The translations under genes were made by a program, and so were the position numbers. From Tubiluchus corallicola (taxonomy: Eukaryota > Priapulida > Priapulimorpha > Priapulimorphida > Tubiluchidae): a DNA stretch of 64,000 nucleotides. The notes below the pieces were generated by a model. That model was not told where the DNA came from and ran no database searches. It saw only the letters and a list, made by a program, of their open reading frames with translations. Shown here piece after piece: positions 48,460 to 59,790 of this stretch. The DNA lies in NCBI GenBank assembly GCA_030141605.1, contig JAQGDQ010002368.1, positions 308,001 to 372,000 on the forward strand. The letters are read 5' to 3'. The stretch's first letter is position 1. Every line of letters starts with the position of its first letter.

Positions 48460-49115
48460 AGAAATGGATCTCATACTAAATAAAGATAAAACAGAAGAGT
48501 ATCACATAAAAAGGAATGGAGATGATGCTTGGAGGAAATGTATATACTTAGGCAGTCTTCTAGCAACAAATAAAAAACCCTAGCACTAGCTGCATATTCC
48601 AAATTAACAAAAAAAATTGAAAGTAAGAGGATCAGTTTAGATACAAATTTAAGAATCTTTGCTGCACTTGTGGAAACTGTGTTTATCTATAACTCACAAC
48701 ACGAATCAGAAATTAATGCATTTCAAAGAAGAAACTACAGAAACATTCTAGGAATAAAATGGCCAGACAAAATATCAAATCAGGATCTGTACAATAAAGT
48801 CAAGGCAGAGGAATGGACAATTAAAGTAAAAAGGAGAAGATTAAGATGGATATGACTTGTTATACGACTACCAGATGACAGTCCATTAAAGTTATCTTTC
48901 AAAGAAGCACTGCAGAAAGAAAAGAAACCCGCAAGGAGGACAGCTGCTGACTTATATCAATTTCATCCAAAAAGATCTTATCAGCACCCCATTAGATATC
49001 AATCAAAATACAGAGACATGGAAGGTTGCAGGTGACAGGGTAGTATGGAGTAAAGTGAGCGGGAGGGTCATGTCAAACGACGTGTGACTCCAGAGATGAT
49101 GATGATGTATCACAA
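48460..49115 (+). mobile_element. RTE-like LINE 3' fragment inside the hAT-like element
   Basis: The plus strand encodes the C-terminal part of a reverse transcriptase in broken frames: LNKDKTEEYHIKRNGDDAW, KCIYLGSLLAT, then (48,670-48,855) VFIYNSQHESE, FQRRNYRNILGIKWPDKISN and KVKRRRLRWI, then RLPDDSPLKLSFKEALQKE. It ends in a short GATGATGATG tail, as RTE-type elements often do. Stops after KKP and RWI show it is dead. Confidence 0.75.
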
Positions 49116-49974
49116 TTCTGTGCCATACTTACAAAATTGAATCGTACCGTACTAGTACGATAAAATATCATACCGTAATTCCCATCAAATTTCGTACCAA
49201 GTGCGTGTAGGATCCACTATAAAAAGATAAAGAATGACATAAAAGTTAATTGTGTAAACTATATGTTTTTCAATTATTGTTATGAAATTATGCGCACTAT
49301 AAAAACAGAATTGCTGTTTGAACTTCCATACTATTTACATGTATTTTAAGTACAAAACTTGCACAAAATCATCCATGGAGTTATAAAATTATTTTGAATT
49401 ACTTTTTCTTAATAAATAATTTTGTGTAACGGGCGAGTTACGTTCATTTACTAGTTTTTAACGACTGCCTTTCATTAATTGCTCACTAGTGGCAAATTTT
49501 TAATGATAATCAACATTTAGTGTCTTGCCTAAAACATTTGTAACTATACCATGCAGGCTGCACAATTTAACGTACGTAACGTCGGTATGACTTTAATTTC
49601 TTTTCTTGGCTCTAGGTACACAGCCGTAGATCAGCGGTGTTACATTAACATGGTCAAATTTGGTAAGTAACATACCCAGTTTCTATAAGTACAATAATAA
49701 AGGTAAGGTAATTTACGGGAAAAAACAACTTGCTGCTTTTTCATCCAAAGCGAACCAATCTAGCCGTTTTGTTTGCGTCTGTTCTGTGTCAAGGTGCGTT
49801 AACCAGGAGAGAACAAGTCCGCACCAAAGAGGCGAAACAAGTCGTCACAAACGTTATAAGAAACTGAGAAAAATGCTACGGAAAAGCTACGATAAAGGTT
49901 CGGAAAAATACCATAATTTCGTACCGTACTTTTAAGAATTTTTTTGTACCGTACCGTACCGTACTGCCAGCCTT
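49116..49974. other. 3' body of the hAT-like element
   Basis: Noncoding, AT-rich, with several GTACCGTA words at 49,143-49,200 and 49,905-49,970 that mirror the left terminus. No transposase is visible. Confidence 0.5.
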
Positions 49975-49982
49975 GTCAGTGA
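49975..49982 (+). repeat. 8-bp target duplication of the hAT-like element, right
   Basis: GTCAGTGA, identical to 45,536-45,543. Confidence 0.8.
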
Positions 49983-50925
49983 AATGAGTGCGTAATGTAA
50001 GCTAAAATTAGCAAATTGGGAAGCACTGAAATTTTTTTGAAGGCAAAAATATAGTGTTCAGCTGACAGACTACCAAGATCTGCTGATATGTGGTGAGACA
50101 GAGACCATTTGCTCATTTAGAATCTATTTGCTATTGTCCAGTATTGCACGTTCATGAGAATCTATACTATTTAAGAGCAATTTATAATGGTCACGACACT
50201 TGTTTTCCAACTGCTTTGTCTATTTTCGTTTACAGCAAAACTTTCGCATTAAACTGTTTTTTCACATTTCTCCAACTTGTTTGCTTTGATACTTTCTTGC
50301 TCAGGTAACGACATTACGGTAAAACTTGTTTAAAACTAGACCTTTGATAGGCTATTGGTCCTTGCCTGGGTTTCCTGTTACGCAGTTTATGTGCACCCAT
50401 AAATAAAATATGTCCATTAAAAGACGATGTTTATCAGCACGAAGTCTACTAATTGCTTTAGATGAGAACACATTTGACAATGAGGAATTGCTTTTTCGGG
50501 TGCAGTTTTTAAAGCGCAAACAATGTCATCGGAGAGCCTATTTAGAGCAACGGATGTATGATCACCAACAGTAATAAACATTATTGCAAAAAATAACATC
50601 AAGAGGCATATGAACTATAGAGAGATAAAAATCGCTTAATCTTTTGCAATCATAAAGGCCACTGGGGTTGCCACTACATCACATAAAACGTCATTACCTA
50701 CAGAGCAAGCTTCCATCAGTTCTGCACCAAAATTTTATTGTACTGGGTCGCATAATAGTGACATTCATATGGAAGATACGCGTTGCACACTAATATGTCC
50801 ATTAACTTGCCAGCTATATGAATAAGTGCAAAAATATTGGAATCGTTATCGTAAACGAAATCTCGAGGGGAAAATCTTTTCTCCTGATAAAAGCGAGTGA
50901 TCGACGTATTGCTACTCAAGCATGG

Positions 50926-51812
50926 TCACCAACTACGCCATTCAAATCTGTCCCCTTTCTGGTTTAGTAATCAAGTTATGAAAATTTTGTTACCACAGCC
51001 CTTTATAGATTTTGAAGCATAACCGACCTTTGATTTTTATCCACTTACGCAGTGTTATCAGCTTTCCCATAAAAATCTGTTTTCCTTCTTGTACTATGTG
51101 TATAAGTTCCCAAAATTTGGTTACCGAATTTAAAAATTGAAAACTTTTAACCGGAAATGTTTAAAAGCTGACTTGAAAAGTTAGCAAATATTTCGTTTAA
51201 TTGTGCGTGGAATAATTAGCTTATATTAGTTTCCAGCAAAAGTAAAAGGGTTGCAAATTTAAGCGTCTATCTGTTAGTGTTAAAACGCGATATTTTCGCT
51301 GTTTTAAATGTTGTTATAACATAGTGGAAAATTAATTCAATTTATGTGGCATAGCCACACAAAAATACATAATATTTTAATGGTTTCTTTAAAGCCAGTG
51401 TAAAATTTAAAAAAACGAATGTTTGTCAGTAGTTGAGAATTCAGTCGTGATGGGTTAAACCGAAACTAAAATGTTAAGCCTATCTTACGAGCTTAAACGC
51501 ATCAGGTTTCTGAGCTGAAATCGTCTCCTCACGGTTTTCCTGTGTTCGTAACAGATTTCGAAATGGCTATATCATCAGAAATCGTCGAATTAAATCGCCT
51601 CTCGCGTGACGAGGCAATCCAACCTCCAGGACCTTTAACTTCTGTTTAAATATTGCTATTACCTACTCGCTAGAACAAAGTAAATCGTTGTTAGAAGACA
51701 GGTGGATATAAACATGAAGGTCCCAAGGTTGTGGTGCACAAGTTGCTGGGTTATAGGACTGGAGCGGAAAACAGAAAAATAGCAAGTCAGGGTAAATCGT
51801 GATAACTGTAGA
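50926..51812. other. 5' flank of the secreted-protein gene
   Basis: AT-rich intergenic sequence leading to the start codon at 51,813. The promoter was not identified. The 5' UTR length is unknown. Confidence 0.35.
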
Positions 51813-51857
51813 ATGATGAGGACAGCAGCTGCTGCGCTTTTGTTTCTGCTACTGAAA
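51813..51857 (+). CDS. Secreted acidic protein exon 1, signal peptide
   Basis: Fifteen codons from tandem ATGs to AAA|GTAAGT, phase 0. The first or second ATG could be used. Confidence 0.8.
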
Positions 51858-54800
51858 GTAAGTATTCCTACCTAAATTTATATTTTGCAAATAAAATCTA
51901 AGGATTCGTCTGATAAGCGAATTACTTTGCTACAAGACATGCATTGTAAAATGCAAGGATTTTATGTTTATAATTTAAAATAAAATTGATATGTTCTACT
52001 GTTTGCTATTTATTATATTTTTCTATTATTATTAGAATTTTCACAGCCAGTATGAAGAGAAAACAGTGTAACTTTGCTATTTTCAGTTGTTGCGTTAGTT
52101 TTAATGTTACGTAAGGTTGATATGCTTCTATGCCTACACAATAGCGTAGCTAGATCTTATCGTCCCCGGGTGGCACTTAAAATTTGACACAAGTGAAAAT
52201 GTTTATGCAAAAAAATTTAGATTTGTAATGTTTAGTAGTATTGCCTCGCATATGCGATAATTTATAGAGATAAAATAATAAAGAATTACCAAAAAAAATC
52301 AAAAAATTGGTTTAGGAAGAAATCCCCGTACATTTCAAAACTAAAAGTTACGACAAGCAATGGCTTCTTCACATGGTAACTCAGCAAAGACTGTTATTGA
52401 AGACTACTTTGGTGCGACTTCCAAGACATCGCTGTGTTTACCTAAGAGTTTTAGACATCTTAGCAGTTGAGCAAATGAAAGTTTATTGTTGTCAAAATAT
52501 TTTAAAGATAAAATTGAGATTAGTTTTCGTAAATTATCCGCAAGTATAATTCTACGAAATGAAGATATTTCTGACGGAGATATGCAAAAACTCGCAAACT
52601 AGGTTGGCGAGCCAAGAACTTACTGACTTACAATCATTATTAGATAAATAGAACATATTGTAATGACATCAGTGTTACATCAACCAAGCGCCTTTTTCAG
52701 TTGAATGAAATTGATCAAAATGCCGCTCTCTGAAAAGTGCTGCCCGGACTTTTTAGCTACGTCATTGTATACCCACGCTTCTCTCGTTCATTTATTTATA
52801 CAGCTAACATGGAGTTATCCCACACTAGTAATGCGAGAAATTGCTCGTCCACTTCGAATTCCAAACCAAGACAATTCGGAATACTACCGCGACGTAGAAT
52901 TAGGAGAAGCAAGGAACCCTGAAGAAAGTTTGCGAGTTTTTCATCATAATGATTACTACGACATTCCAGGCCAACGCACATATGGTTCCGAAATCAGCAA
53001 GGTTGATTATGACAATGACAAAGACGAAGTAACATATGATACCGTTGTTAGTAAGGTATTGAATTGAACTGGGTTAAATTAGACTGTATTTGTCTATTCG
53101 GCCAATCAGACATTTATCACTAGCTGCTACAATTATTTGCCATAGATGAAATCAAGATAGAAATATTGTTGCGGAAATTCTTAAAATGAATTTTCTTTCG
53201 ATATAAAAACCGCGTATACGTATTGTTTTATAATCTGCATTTGTGTGTTGCAGATAATAATAATAATAATAAGACTCACAATAATAATAATTTGTTATAT
53301 TTCTTAGCCGCATCTATTAGTCCTTTAGCATTTTGTTATTAAGTTACAATTTAGTAGTTCAATCTGTTGTTTTTATAATATACTGATATCACAACTATTT
53401 TTAAAAAAAGCAAAACGTGTTACTTGGAAATTCTCGATTAGTTTGCTAATTTTGGTTTGTGCAAGTCAGAGTCCATTTGCGCACTATCTTGACGTAACGA
53501 GAAGAACTCGTCACCAAACAGTCTTACTGTGCCCTTACTTTAATTACTTTGGCTTGTGCTGGAATAACATGCATCGTGAGGTAAATTTTTTTTTGATTTT
53601 GCACATCTGCGTCAAAGAATGTTGCTTCTTAAGGATTTTGTCATGGTAATTTCAAGGTACAAGAAAAGACTACAGACAATGGTTCACCAAAAAAAGGGAA
53701 TATTTATGCAACAATTAAAAGATCACTGTGCACAAAAATTGCATGTTTCAGTATTTTTCTATATAAGGGTCATTCACTGGTACCTAAGGCATTCATCCTA
53801 AATCTCTAATTCTTAAACACCTAAAATTACTGTTTCGTAACTAGAGAAACAGTACTTTCTGTAGTGATGATATCACACATGTGCACAGTTACACACCGTA
53901 TGTTTCTTTTTTTGTTGTATTATTGCAGTATGTTGGCTAGAGCAACAAATTCTAAATTCTATAATCTAAGTAAATCATATTGGTACGTGTGTGAGTGCTG
54001 ACGTGAAAGTGCTACTACTACTTGGCCGTCACTTGCTACCGTAATTATATAATTCGGTAAATTACACATACTGGGCATATATTCTACATGTAGATATATC
54101 ATTAATTATGACAGTGCAGTGTCCCACATTAGCCTTGACTCAGAGGATAATTTTAGATTTTAGAACACAGACAACCGAATATCAATGACAGCTTTTAATT
54201 AATAGTAACGGACGGTAACGTCTCTTTAAATACAATTATCGATATACCTGAATACGATTTCTGTTGTTGTGATTACGTCAAACAGTCCTGTTTGGAACCT
54301 CATTGTTTGATGGGTTTGGCGTAGCAAATTTAAGAGCAAAACAAATCGAAAAATTGTTTGTGTCATTGAAGTGGCAGGCCCTTTATTTAATTATTTCATG
54401 CTCTTAATAATGACAATAGAATATGATAAATTTATATATTCATTTCGTTTTTCTTATCCAGTTTCGCTCAGATGAGCAAGACGGCGACAGTGTAAAGCAT
54501 TACAACCGGAAGGTCGATTTTAGTGATACTAGAAACGATTATTTAGTTACTTTTGAAGAAAGTGGAAAGGAGAGAAAACTGAATAACGACACTACCGGCA
54601 AGTAAGTGGCCTGTCATGCGTGGTGACAGCTTTCTTCTTTGTGCTCTCTATTCTATTGGGTGCTCGCATTCATCTACTGATGTGGCTAGGTTAAAAACTG
54701 CTATTCCCTTGCCAGATCATATACATATAATGGGTAGTCTCAGGTGACTTTTATCGTTCACTAATTAGTATTTACTAATCAAAAAATGATAAACTTATTG

Positions 54801-57504
54801 TTGGATCTATGTACCAATAAAAGTTTAGATTATCAATACCTGAAAAAACCTGGCCATACGTGATATCAGTATTCCACCGCATTTAGCTAATTTTTATTTA
54901 ATTGATAAAAATAAATTTATTGGCCAAGTTTAACAGGCAAAGTACCTTGTTGCATTGTCACGCTACCAGCACTGTCATATCGTGATCATGTAACTATTGT
55001 TTGCAGCTACTTCAGTCACCTTGAAGCAAACCTTGAAGACGAGACACACGGTGGCGATAGAAGTTACAGTTACACCGTTCCTAAAGAGTACGACGTCAGA
55101 GGGGAAGAAGACGATCAATTTAGACTGCCAGACAGGGCGCTATTTATCGATAGAGGTGGATTAAATTTCACAATTTATATTTCAATAGGTTCAGAAGTGT
55201 GTAATTTTGCACTATACCAAGCAGCATGTATGCAGATCATGTTAATACTTGTGGTTTCCTGGGTAAAGGGCAATGTGCATAAACAACTGCTGCTAGAACC
55301 GTGTTCTACAATTATGACAGTTTGGGCCAGTAATTTGAAGCCAAAGCAATTGTCTTGACTTACACGATTTTGTTTGCCTTGCCTTATATGACATTAGTAT
55401 GTAAGATAAGGCAAGGCAAGGCATGGTAAGCTAACGTAAGATTAGGTAAGGTAAGGTAGGGTAAGGTGAGGAAAAGTAAGGTAAAGTAAGAAAGATGAGG
55501 TAAGGTAAGGTAAGGCAAAAGACGAATTCTATAAACATCTACAACGTTCGTTATTGTTGTATTTCTTTTATTGTCTTTATTGCAGAAAAATTTTCTGATA
55601 ACAAAAATGATGACGGCGATAACAACCCCATTTCAGAACAAGACCCGCCAGTTCTTCTGGAACAGTATTACGTCATCATGAAACTAGGAGATGCTCCAGT
55701 AGATTATAATGCAACGTCAATTGATGTAGAAAACCAAGACTCATTTGACGAACAACAAAGAGGACATGCGGCTGAAAGTTTTGCAGGACACGCAAGAATG
55801 ATCACAGATGAATTAAATCTAGAAGACACTTCTCGTGGTATTAGGTATAAATTTATTCCACATGAGGGAGATCCAACGTTTTCATTTATTCCATCGAGTA
55901 TTGCGAAATTGGCAAACAAAAACTTCAATCCAGCTATATCTCAAGAAACGTCATCAAGTTTCTTTATACCTATGCGTGAGACTGGACAACCTTTTGAATA
56001 TATTCAACCACAGGCTGAAGATGGCGGAACAGATCAGTATAGTAAACTAGATGGAAGCCATTTTTTCAAAACTCTCGGAGTTCCGAGCCCAGACCACTTT
56101 CTGGTGCAGCCAAATGATGAGAGATTCAGTATCAGAAGTGAGGTGAAACTACCTTTTAGTACAGGGTTCGAAATAATACCAAATTCTAAAGTTGAGAATG
56201 TAAATAAGTTCGAAGTCATTCCAAACGAATCCTCTGCACAAAGCACCTTCCCTGATAATGAGCAGACAGATGAAAACGAAAATAAAGTGAACTTTAGCCC
56301 AAGCATAAAAAGTGAAGAAGATTCTCCACTCAGACCCGGATTTCACTTGTTACTCACTGGTCACATTAATGGCGCTTCTAGCGATACATCAGATGATGCG
56401 ACCGCAGACAACATTGACGATCGCTATTTATCTTTTGAAGGTGAGTTAGCTCACCTCGGTAATGAGGATGATGCAGACACAATTGCTCCCGTTTTCATGT
56501 ACGTTAGTGCCTACCCTTTACACAATGCCAAAGCAGAGATAATAAATGAAGAGCTTACAGAGTATGATGGTGAGCAACCTGATAAGGCTGCCAGAGCTGT
56601 TTATGTTGTTATGGTTCCCATGACTGGAGATACATTACTAAACTACTCTGAACAAGATCATAACGCTAGGTATTCAGAAGGGTTGGAAATAATTCGCCAA
56701 CCTGCTCTAATTGATGACATTCGTGAGACTGGATTTTACAATTTGGACTCTGATGAGAACGCTGCAGTCGTACCTTCTGAGGATCTCTCGAGATCCATTG
56801 CGTTTTCTGGCGATTCTATAGACGATACAACTGTTGACAATGTTGGTTCTTCTGACTCTCCTCATGGATATTATCTAAGGTAAGACACAGCGCACACACA
56901 ACAAAATGTCTTCAAACATCAAAAATCACATTCAAGCAACATTTGAAGCACGCTAGTACAAGCTAGAGATCTGACGATTATAGAAGTGGAAACTTATTTG
57001 TACCCGGCTTTACTTTAGCTAGGAGTTATCAGACACCAACGGCAGCTTTAGGTGGAATGTGCGTTTTTTGTTCACTCAGTCATTATCGCAACAAATATTA
57101 GCATTAAAAATACTCCCTTTCTGTCTGAAAAATAGATATTTAGGGAAACGTTACTGGAGGACTTTAATAAAAGATACCGACAATGATGTGAGTGAAGCAA
57201 CTCTGAAAAATTTATACAAGCAATGTACTTTTTTCTTATTGCTTTTCTTTTCATTAAATACAAGATGAAAAACAAAGCCAGGAAGTCTTTGCTTTCTGAT
57301 TGTAGCTATGTAGACAGGACTTAAGACGAAAGCGTTGTTAAATTTTTTATTCGTTGTTTCAGGGAGGAAAATTATGATGGCTATGTTGATGATGAGAACA
57401 ATTTCTACTCTTCTACTGATGATATACCTAACAATACGCCTGTGGCGCAATTTCAATATAATCGGCAGGGAGTGTTTGTCAGGCTTCCTACTAATGTTGA
57501 ATAA
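51813..57504 (+). CDS. Secreted acidic protein of unknown function (six exons, complete)
   Basis: Six exons with consensus splice sites and consistent phases give 673 residues from ATG to TAA. Residues 1-15 (MMRTAAAALLFLLLK), with the next few, form a signal peptide. The rest is rich in Asp/Glu, Ser and Asn, has few or no cysteines and no domain I recognise. Residues about 60-66 contain YYDIP and QR, shared with the gene starting at 63,197. The long exon 5 repeats an aromatic-x-[IV]-P pattern (FIP, FIP, FIP, FEIIP, FEVIP) and several short hydrophobic strands (YYVIM, FHLLL, FMYVS, VYVVMVP). An extracellular, largely disordered matrix- or secretion-type protein is plausible but inferred. Confidence 0.8.
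51858..52803. other. Intron 1 of the secreted-protein gene
   Basis: AT-rich. Besides the solo hAT-like end, nothing supported. Confidence 0.4.
52139..52185 (+). mobile_element. Solo hAT-like end in intron 1 of the secreted-protein gene
   Basis: CAATAGCGTAGCTAGA followed by a CCCCGGGTGGCAC block resembles hAT ends of the CAGTGGCGTAGC type and the left end of the 11,139 MITE. No matching right end was found. Confidence 0.35.
52804..53055 (+). CDS. Secreted acidic protein exon 2, conserved YYDIP block
   Basis: Acceptor TTTATACAG, donor AAG|GTATTG, 84 codons, phase 0 to phase 0. It holds VFHHNDYYDIPGQRTYGSE, the part shared with the downstream paralogue. Confidence 0.78.
53056..54461. other. 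Intron 2 of the secreted-protein gene
   Basis: Contains short ATA/ATAAT repeats at about 53,255-53,290. No further feature recognised. Confidence 0.4.
54462..54601 (+). CDS. Secreted acidic protein exon 3
   Basis: Acceptor TTATCCAG, donor AA|GTAAGT, phase 0 to phase 2. It encodes a charged, hydrophilic stretch with an NDT glycosylation site. Confidence 0.78.
55007..55155 (+). CDS. Secreted acidic protein exon 4
   Basis: Acceptor TTTGCAG, donor AGAG|GTGGAT, phase 2 to phase 1. It is Tyr- and acid-rich (SYSYTVPKEYDVRGEEDD). Confidence 0.75.
55376..55518. repeat. (GGTAA)n-type array with leading hairpin, in intron 4
   Basis: GCCTTGCCTTAT (55,376-55,387) pairs perfectly with ATAAGGCAAGGC (55,406-55,417). 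From there to 55,518 the sequence is a degenerate pentanucleotide array of GGTAA/GGCAA units, many of them GGTAAG. Confidence 0.85.
55586..56879 (+). CDS. Secreted acidic protein exon 5, long repetitive exon
   Basis: A 1294-bp exon from TTGCAG to CTAAG|GTAAGA, phase 1 to phase 2, open throughout. It carries the repeated F-x-IP-like motifs and four to five hydrophobic strand-like blocks separated by acidic linkers. Confidence 0.85.
57363..57504 (+). CDS. Secreted acidic protein exon 6, C-terminus
   Basis: Acceptor GTTTCAG, phase 2, ending GTT GAA TAA. The phase closes exactly. It encodes YDGYVDDENNFYSSTDD and a final VFVRLPTNVE. An AATAAA lies at 57,543-57,548. Confidence 0.82.
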
Positions 57505-58079
57505 TATGAACATTATTATAAAATTAATTATGAAATTTTAAAAATAAATCATGTTATATATGATTTTGTATCAATTCGCAGACATGTCGAGCTGCACTGC
57601 AAAACGAGCTTCTAGACTGATGTTAGACTGACGAAAAATGTTAAATTACTTTTCACAATAATATTAATTTTTATTGTAACTGACATACGTCTTACATAAA
57701 CCAAGCAAAAATCAAGAAATAAATTTGCTTTAAACAATAACCTAAAGAACTCAATGTCCTTCTATTCTATGTTTACCAGTTTGATGACATTGTGTTTTGA
57801 ACAAATAAACTAATATGCTGACTAAAAACCGTTGTCTTGTTGCAATTCACTTTTTTATATTTTGTCTTTATTATCTGATCTGCTGTCTCTTATCTTTTTG
57901 TTATTGTCTTTGCCAGGACTACCTTGCCTTGCTAACGTCGTCCTTATTATTTTGACTTTTCTATCTAATGATTTTTCTAATTTACGATTTTTTTATTTTC
58001 GCTATCATTTTTCTTTTACTTTTTAGCACTGCAAAAATCTACTTGAGAAATGCATATCCACTGACAGCCTAATGGAGAT
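57505..58079. other. 3' UTR and spacer
   Basis: AT-rich with AATAAA signals at 57,543 and 57,718. No other feature. Confidence 0.4.
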
Positions 58080-59790
58080 CACTTGTTTGTCACTCTTAAG
58101 TTTTTTAATTGGAGGCGTTTGTAGAGGCGTCCCCAAAAGAAACTTTGATCTACCTTACTGGAGGATCTTTAGTCCTTACTGAATAAAGATCAATGGCTCT
58201 TGAATAATAAATTTAATCATGGAGATAACGTATTTGTAATTCTTAAGTTTTTGAATTAGAGCTGTTTGTAAAGGGCGCCCCTAAAAGTACCCCCAAATCA
58301 ATGTAAATAACATTTTGAGCTCATCAATGGCTCCTAAATAATGAATTTTGTAAAGGAAATCAGTCATAAGCTTTTTAAATTGGAGAAAGCCATTTGTGGA
58401 AGGCACTCCTAAAAAATTCCACCCCATTAATCAATTTAAATCACATTTTAGCATATCAATGAAACTTTGCGAAAACATTTTTTACTTCTTATGAATAAAG
58501 ATCAGTGGCTCTTAAATAACGAATTTGATCATGAAAATCACTCATCAGTTATTCTTAAGTTTTTAAATCAGAGCCGTTTGTAAAGGGCGCCCCTAAAAGT
58601 ACCCCCCAATTCAATGTAAATTACATTTTGAGCTCATCAATGAAACTTTGCAAAAATGTTCTTCACTCCTTACTGAATAAACATCAATGGCGCATAAACA
58701 ATAAACATTACATATATGTATTTATAATTAATTCGTAAGTCTTCAAATTATGCTTTTTTGTAGAGGGCGCCCCTAAAAAGTCTCAATATCAATTTAAATC
58801 AGTCTTTCAGAATATCTGTCAAATTTTGCAAAAGTTTTCTTTGCACCTTACTGTGTAAAAAGGACATCCAGATGGTCAACTTTTCAATTTATCCAGATTG
58901 CGGGCGTTTACAAAATTCACAATCAACAGCAATTAGAGAACTGATGGTACTGTCATCGTTGCTAATACACAGAGAGCTTTTCAAAACCTACTCGACTGCT
59001 TTTCGCTTTGACAGCAAAAGAATTTGATATCACTGTTGATTCTAAGCAAACAGTTAACAATGTGTCACTCAGACTCACCTACTCAAAGTATTTTCCAGGT
59101 TAATGTAGTAGATATACCCATTGTTGATAATTTCTGCTATCTTGACAATACTATAATATCATCTCTATCTGTGGGACTAAGTGCCAGATACGGAAATTCT
59201 TGAAAAGTTAAACATGGGTGATTTATTCATACAGCTGCACAGGAGGCAACTGGAAAAATCTTGTAGTCTATGAATAATCGTAACTATATATTTAAAAATG
59301 TCATCTGTTACGGTACATTTAGGTTAAAAAATTTTTATTTACTTTAAGGGCATCAAATTCATTATTAGAACTACTAATCTTTATCCAATAAGGTGTAAAG
59401 AACACATTTTCCTAAAGTTTCATTGATTGCCTCAGAATATGATTTAAATTGATTTTTGGGTATCTTAATTAAGGGCAATACTTAACCTTTAAAAAATGCA
59501 CCAATTTGAAAATAAATTATAAATTTAGCCTTCACTGGTTGTCTGAAGTGTCGTATAAATTTATATGGGAGCTATTTTAGGGGCGCCCCTCAAAATGTTA
59601 TTTAAATGGAATTAAAGGTACTTTGGGGACGCCGTTTACAGACGGCTCCAATTTCAAAAGCTAAGAGTGACAAATTACGTGATGTCCATGACAAAAAATT
59701 ATGAAAGAGAGGCTGATTTTTATTCAGCATGGTGTAAAGAACATTATTGTGAAGTTTACTAATGTTCTGAAAGCGTGATTTCAGCTATCA
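58080..59790. repeat. Direct and inverted array around a GGGCGCCCC core
   Basis: GTTTGTAAAGGGCGCCCC or a variant occurs in direct orientation at about 58,117, 58,264, 58,392, 58,576 and 58,756, within units of up to about 184 bp that also share ATCAATGAAACTTTGC and CACTCTTAAGTTTTT. Reverse-complement units lie at about 59,370-59,480 and 59,560-59,760. A roughly 500-bp unique centre separates the arms. It resembles a foldback or satellite-bearing transposon. No coding capacity. Confidence 0.75.

Larger units (their letters stand above)
45544..49974. mobile_element. hAT-like DNA transposon carrying other elements
   Basis: The left end reads GCAAGGCTGGTAGTACGGTA. The right end, reverse complemented, reads AAGGCTGGCAGTACGGTACG. 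Further in, both ends hold GGTACGAAA...ATACCAT-type inverted sequence. The 8-mer GTCAGTGA flanks both sides (45,536-45,543 and 49,975-49,982). The surrounding LINE frame is restored across the duplication, an independent check on the boundaries. No hAT transposase is visible, so it is non-autonomous. Without the inserted LINE it would be about 1.6 kb. Confidence 0.75.
45430..50925 (-). mobile_element. Decayed non-LTR retrotransposon (outer element), split by a hAT insertion
   Basis: Minus-strand endonuclease-like remnants lie at 50,716-50,919 (FALIHIAGKLMDILVCNAYLPY) and 50,417-50,602 (PHCQMCSH...VLIN, the end of the nuclease domain). A reverse-transcriptase start lies at 45,430-45,543 and 49,975-50,060 (FTDSILVPLVKDKNGKLTDV plus NN). 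The two RT pieces become contiguous once one copy of GTCAGTGA and the intervening element are removed. Multiple stops and frameshifts show it is dead. The clade is probably Rex1- or RTE-like; the limits are approximate. Confidence 0.65.

Noticed and set aside
56034-56346. Antisense frames over exon 5 of the secreted acidic protein
   Set aside because: Shadows of a long sense exon with matching splice phases on both sides.
58080-59790. Regularly spaced repeat considered as a CRISPR-like array
   Set aside because: Unit lengths vary, spacers are not unique, inverted copies are present and the sequence is clearly eukaryotic.
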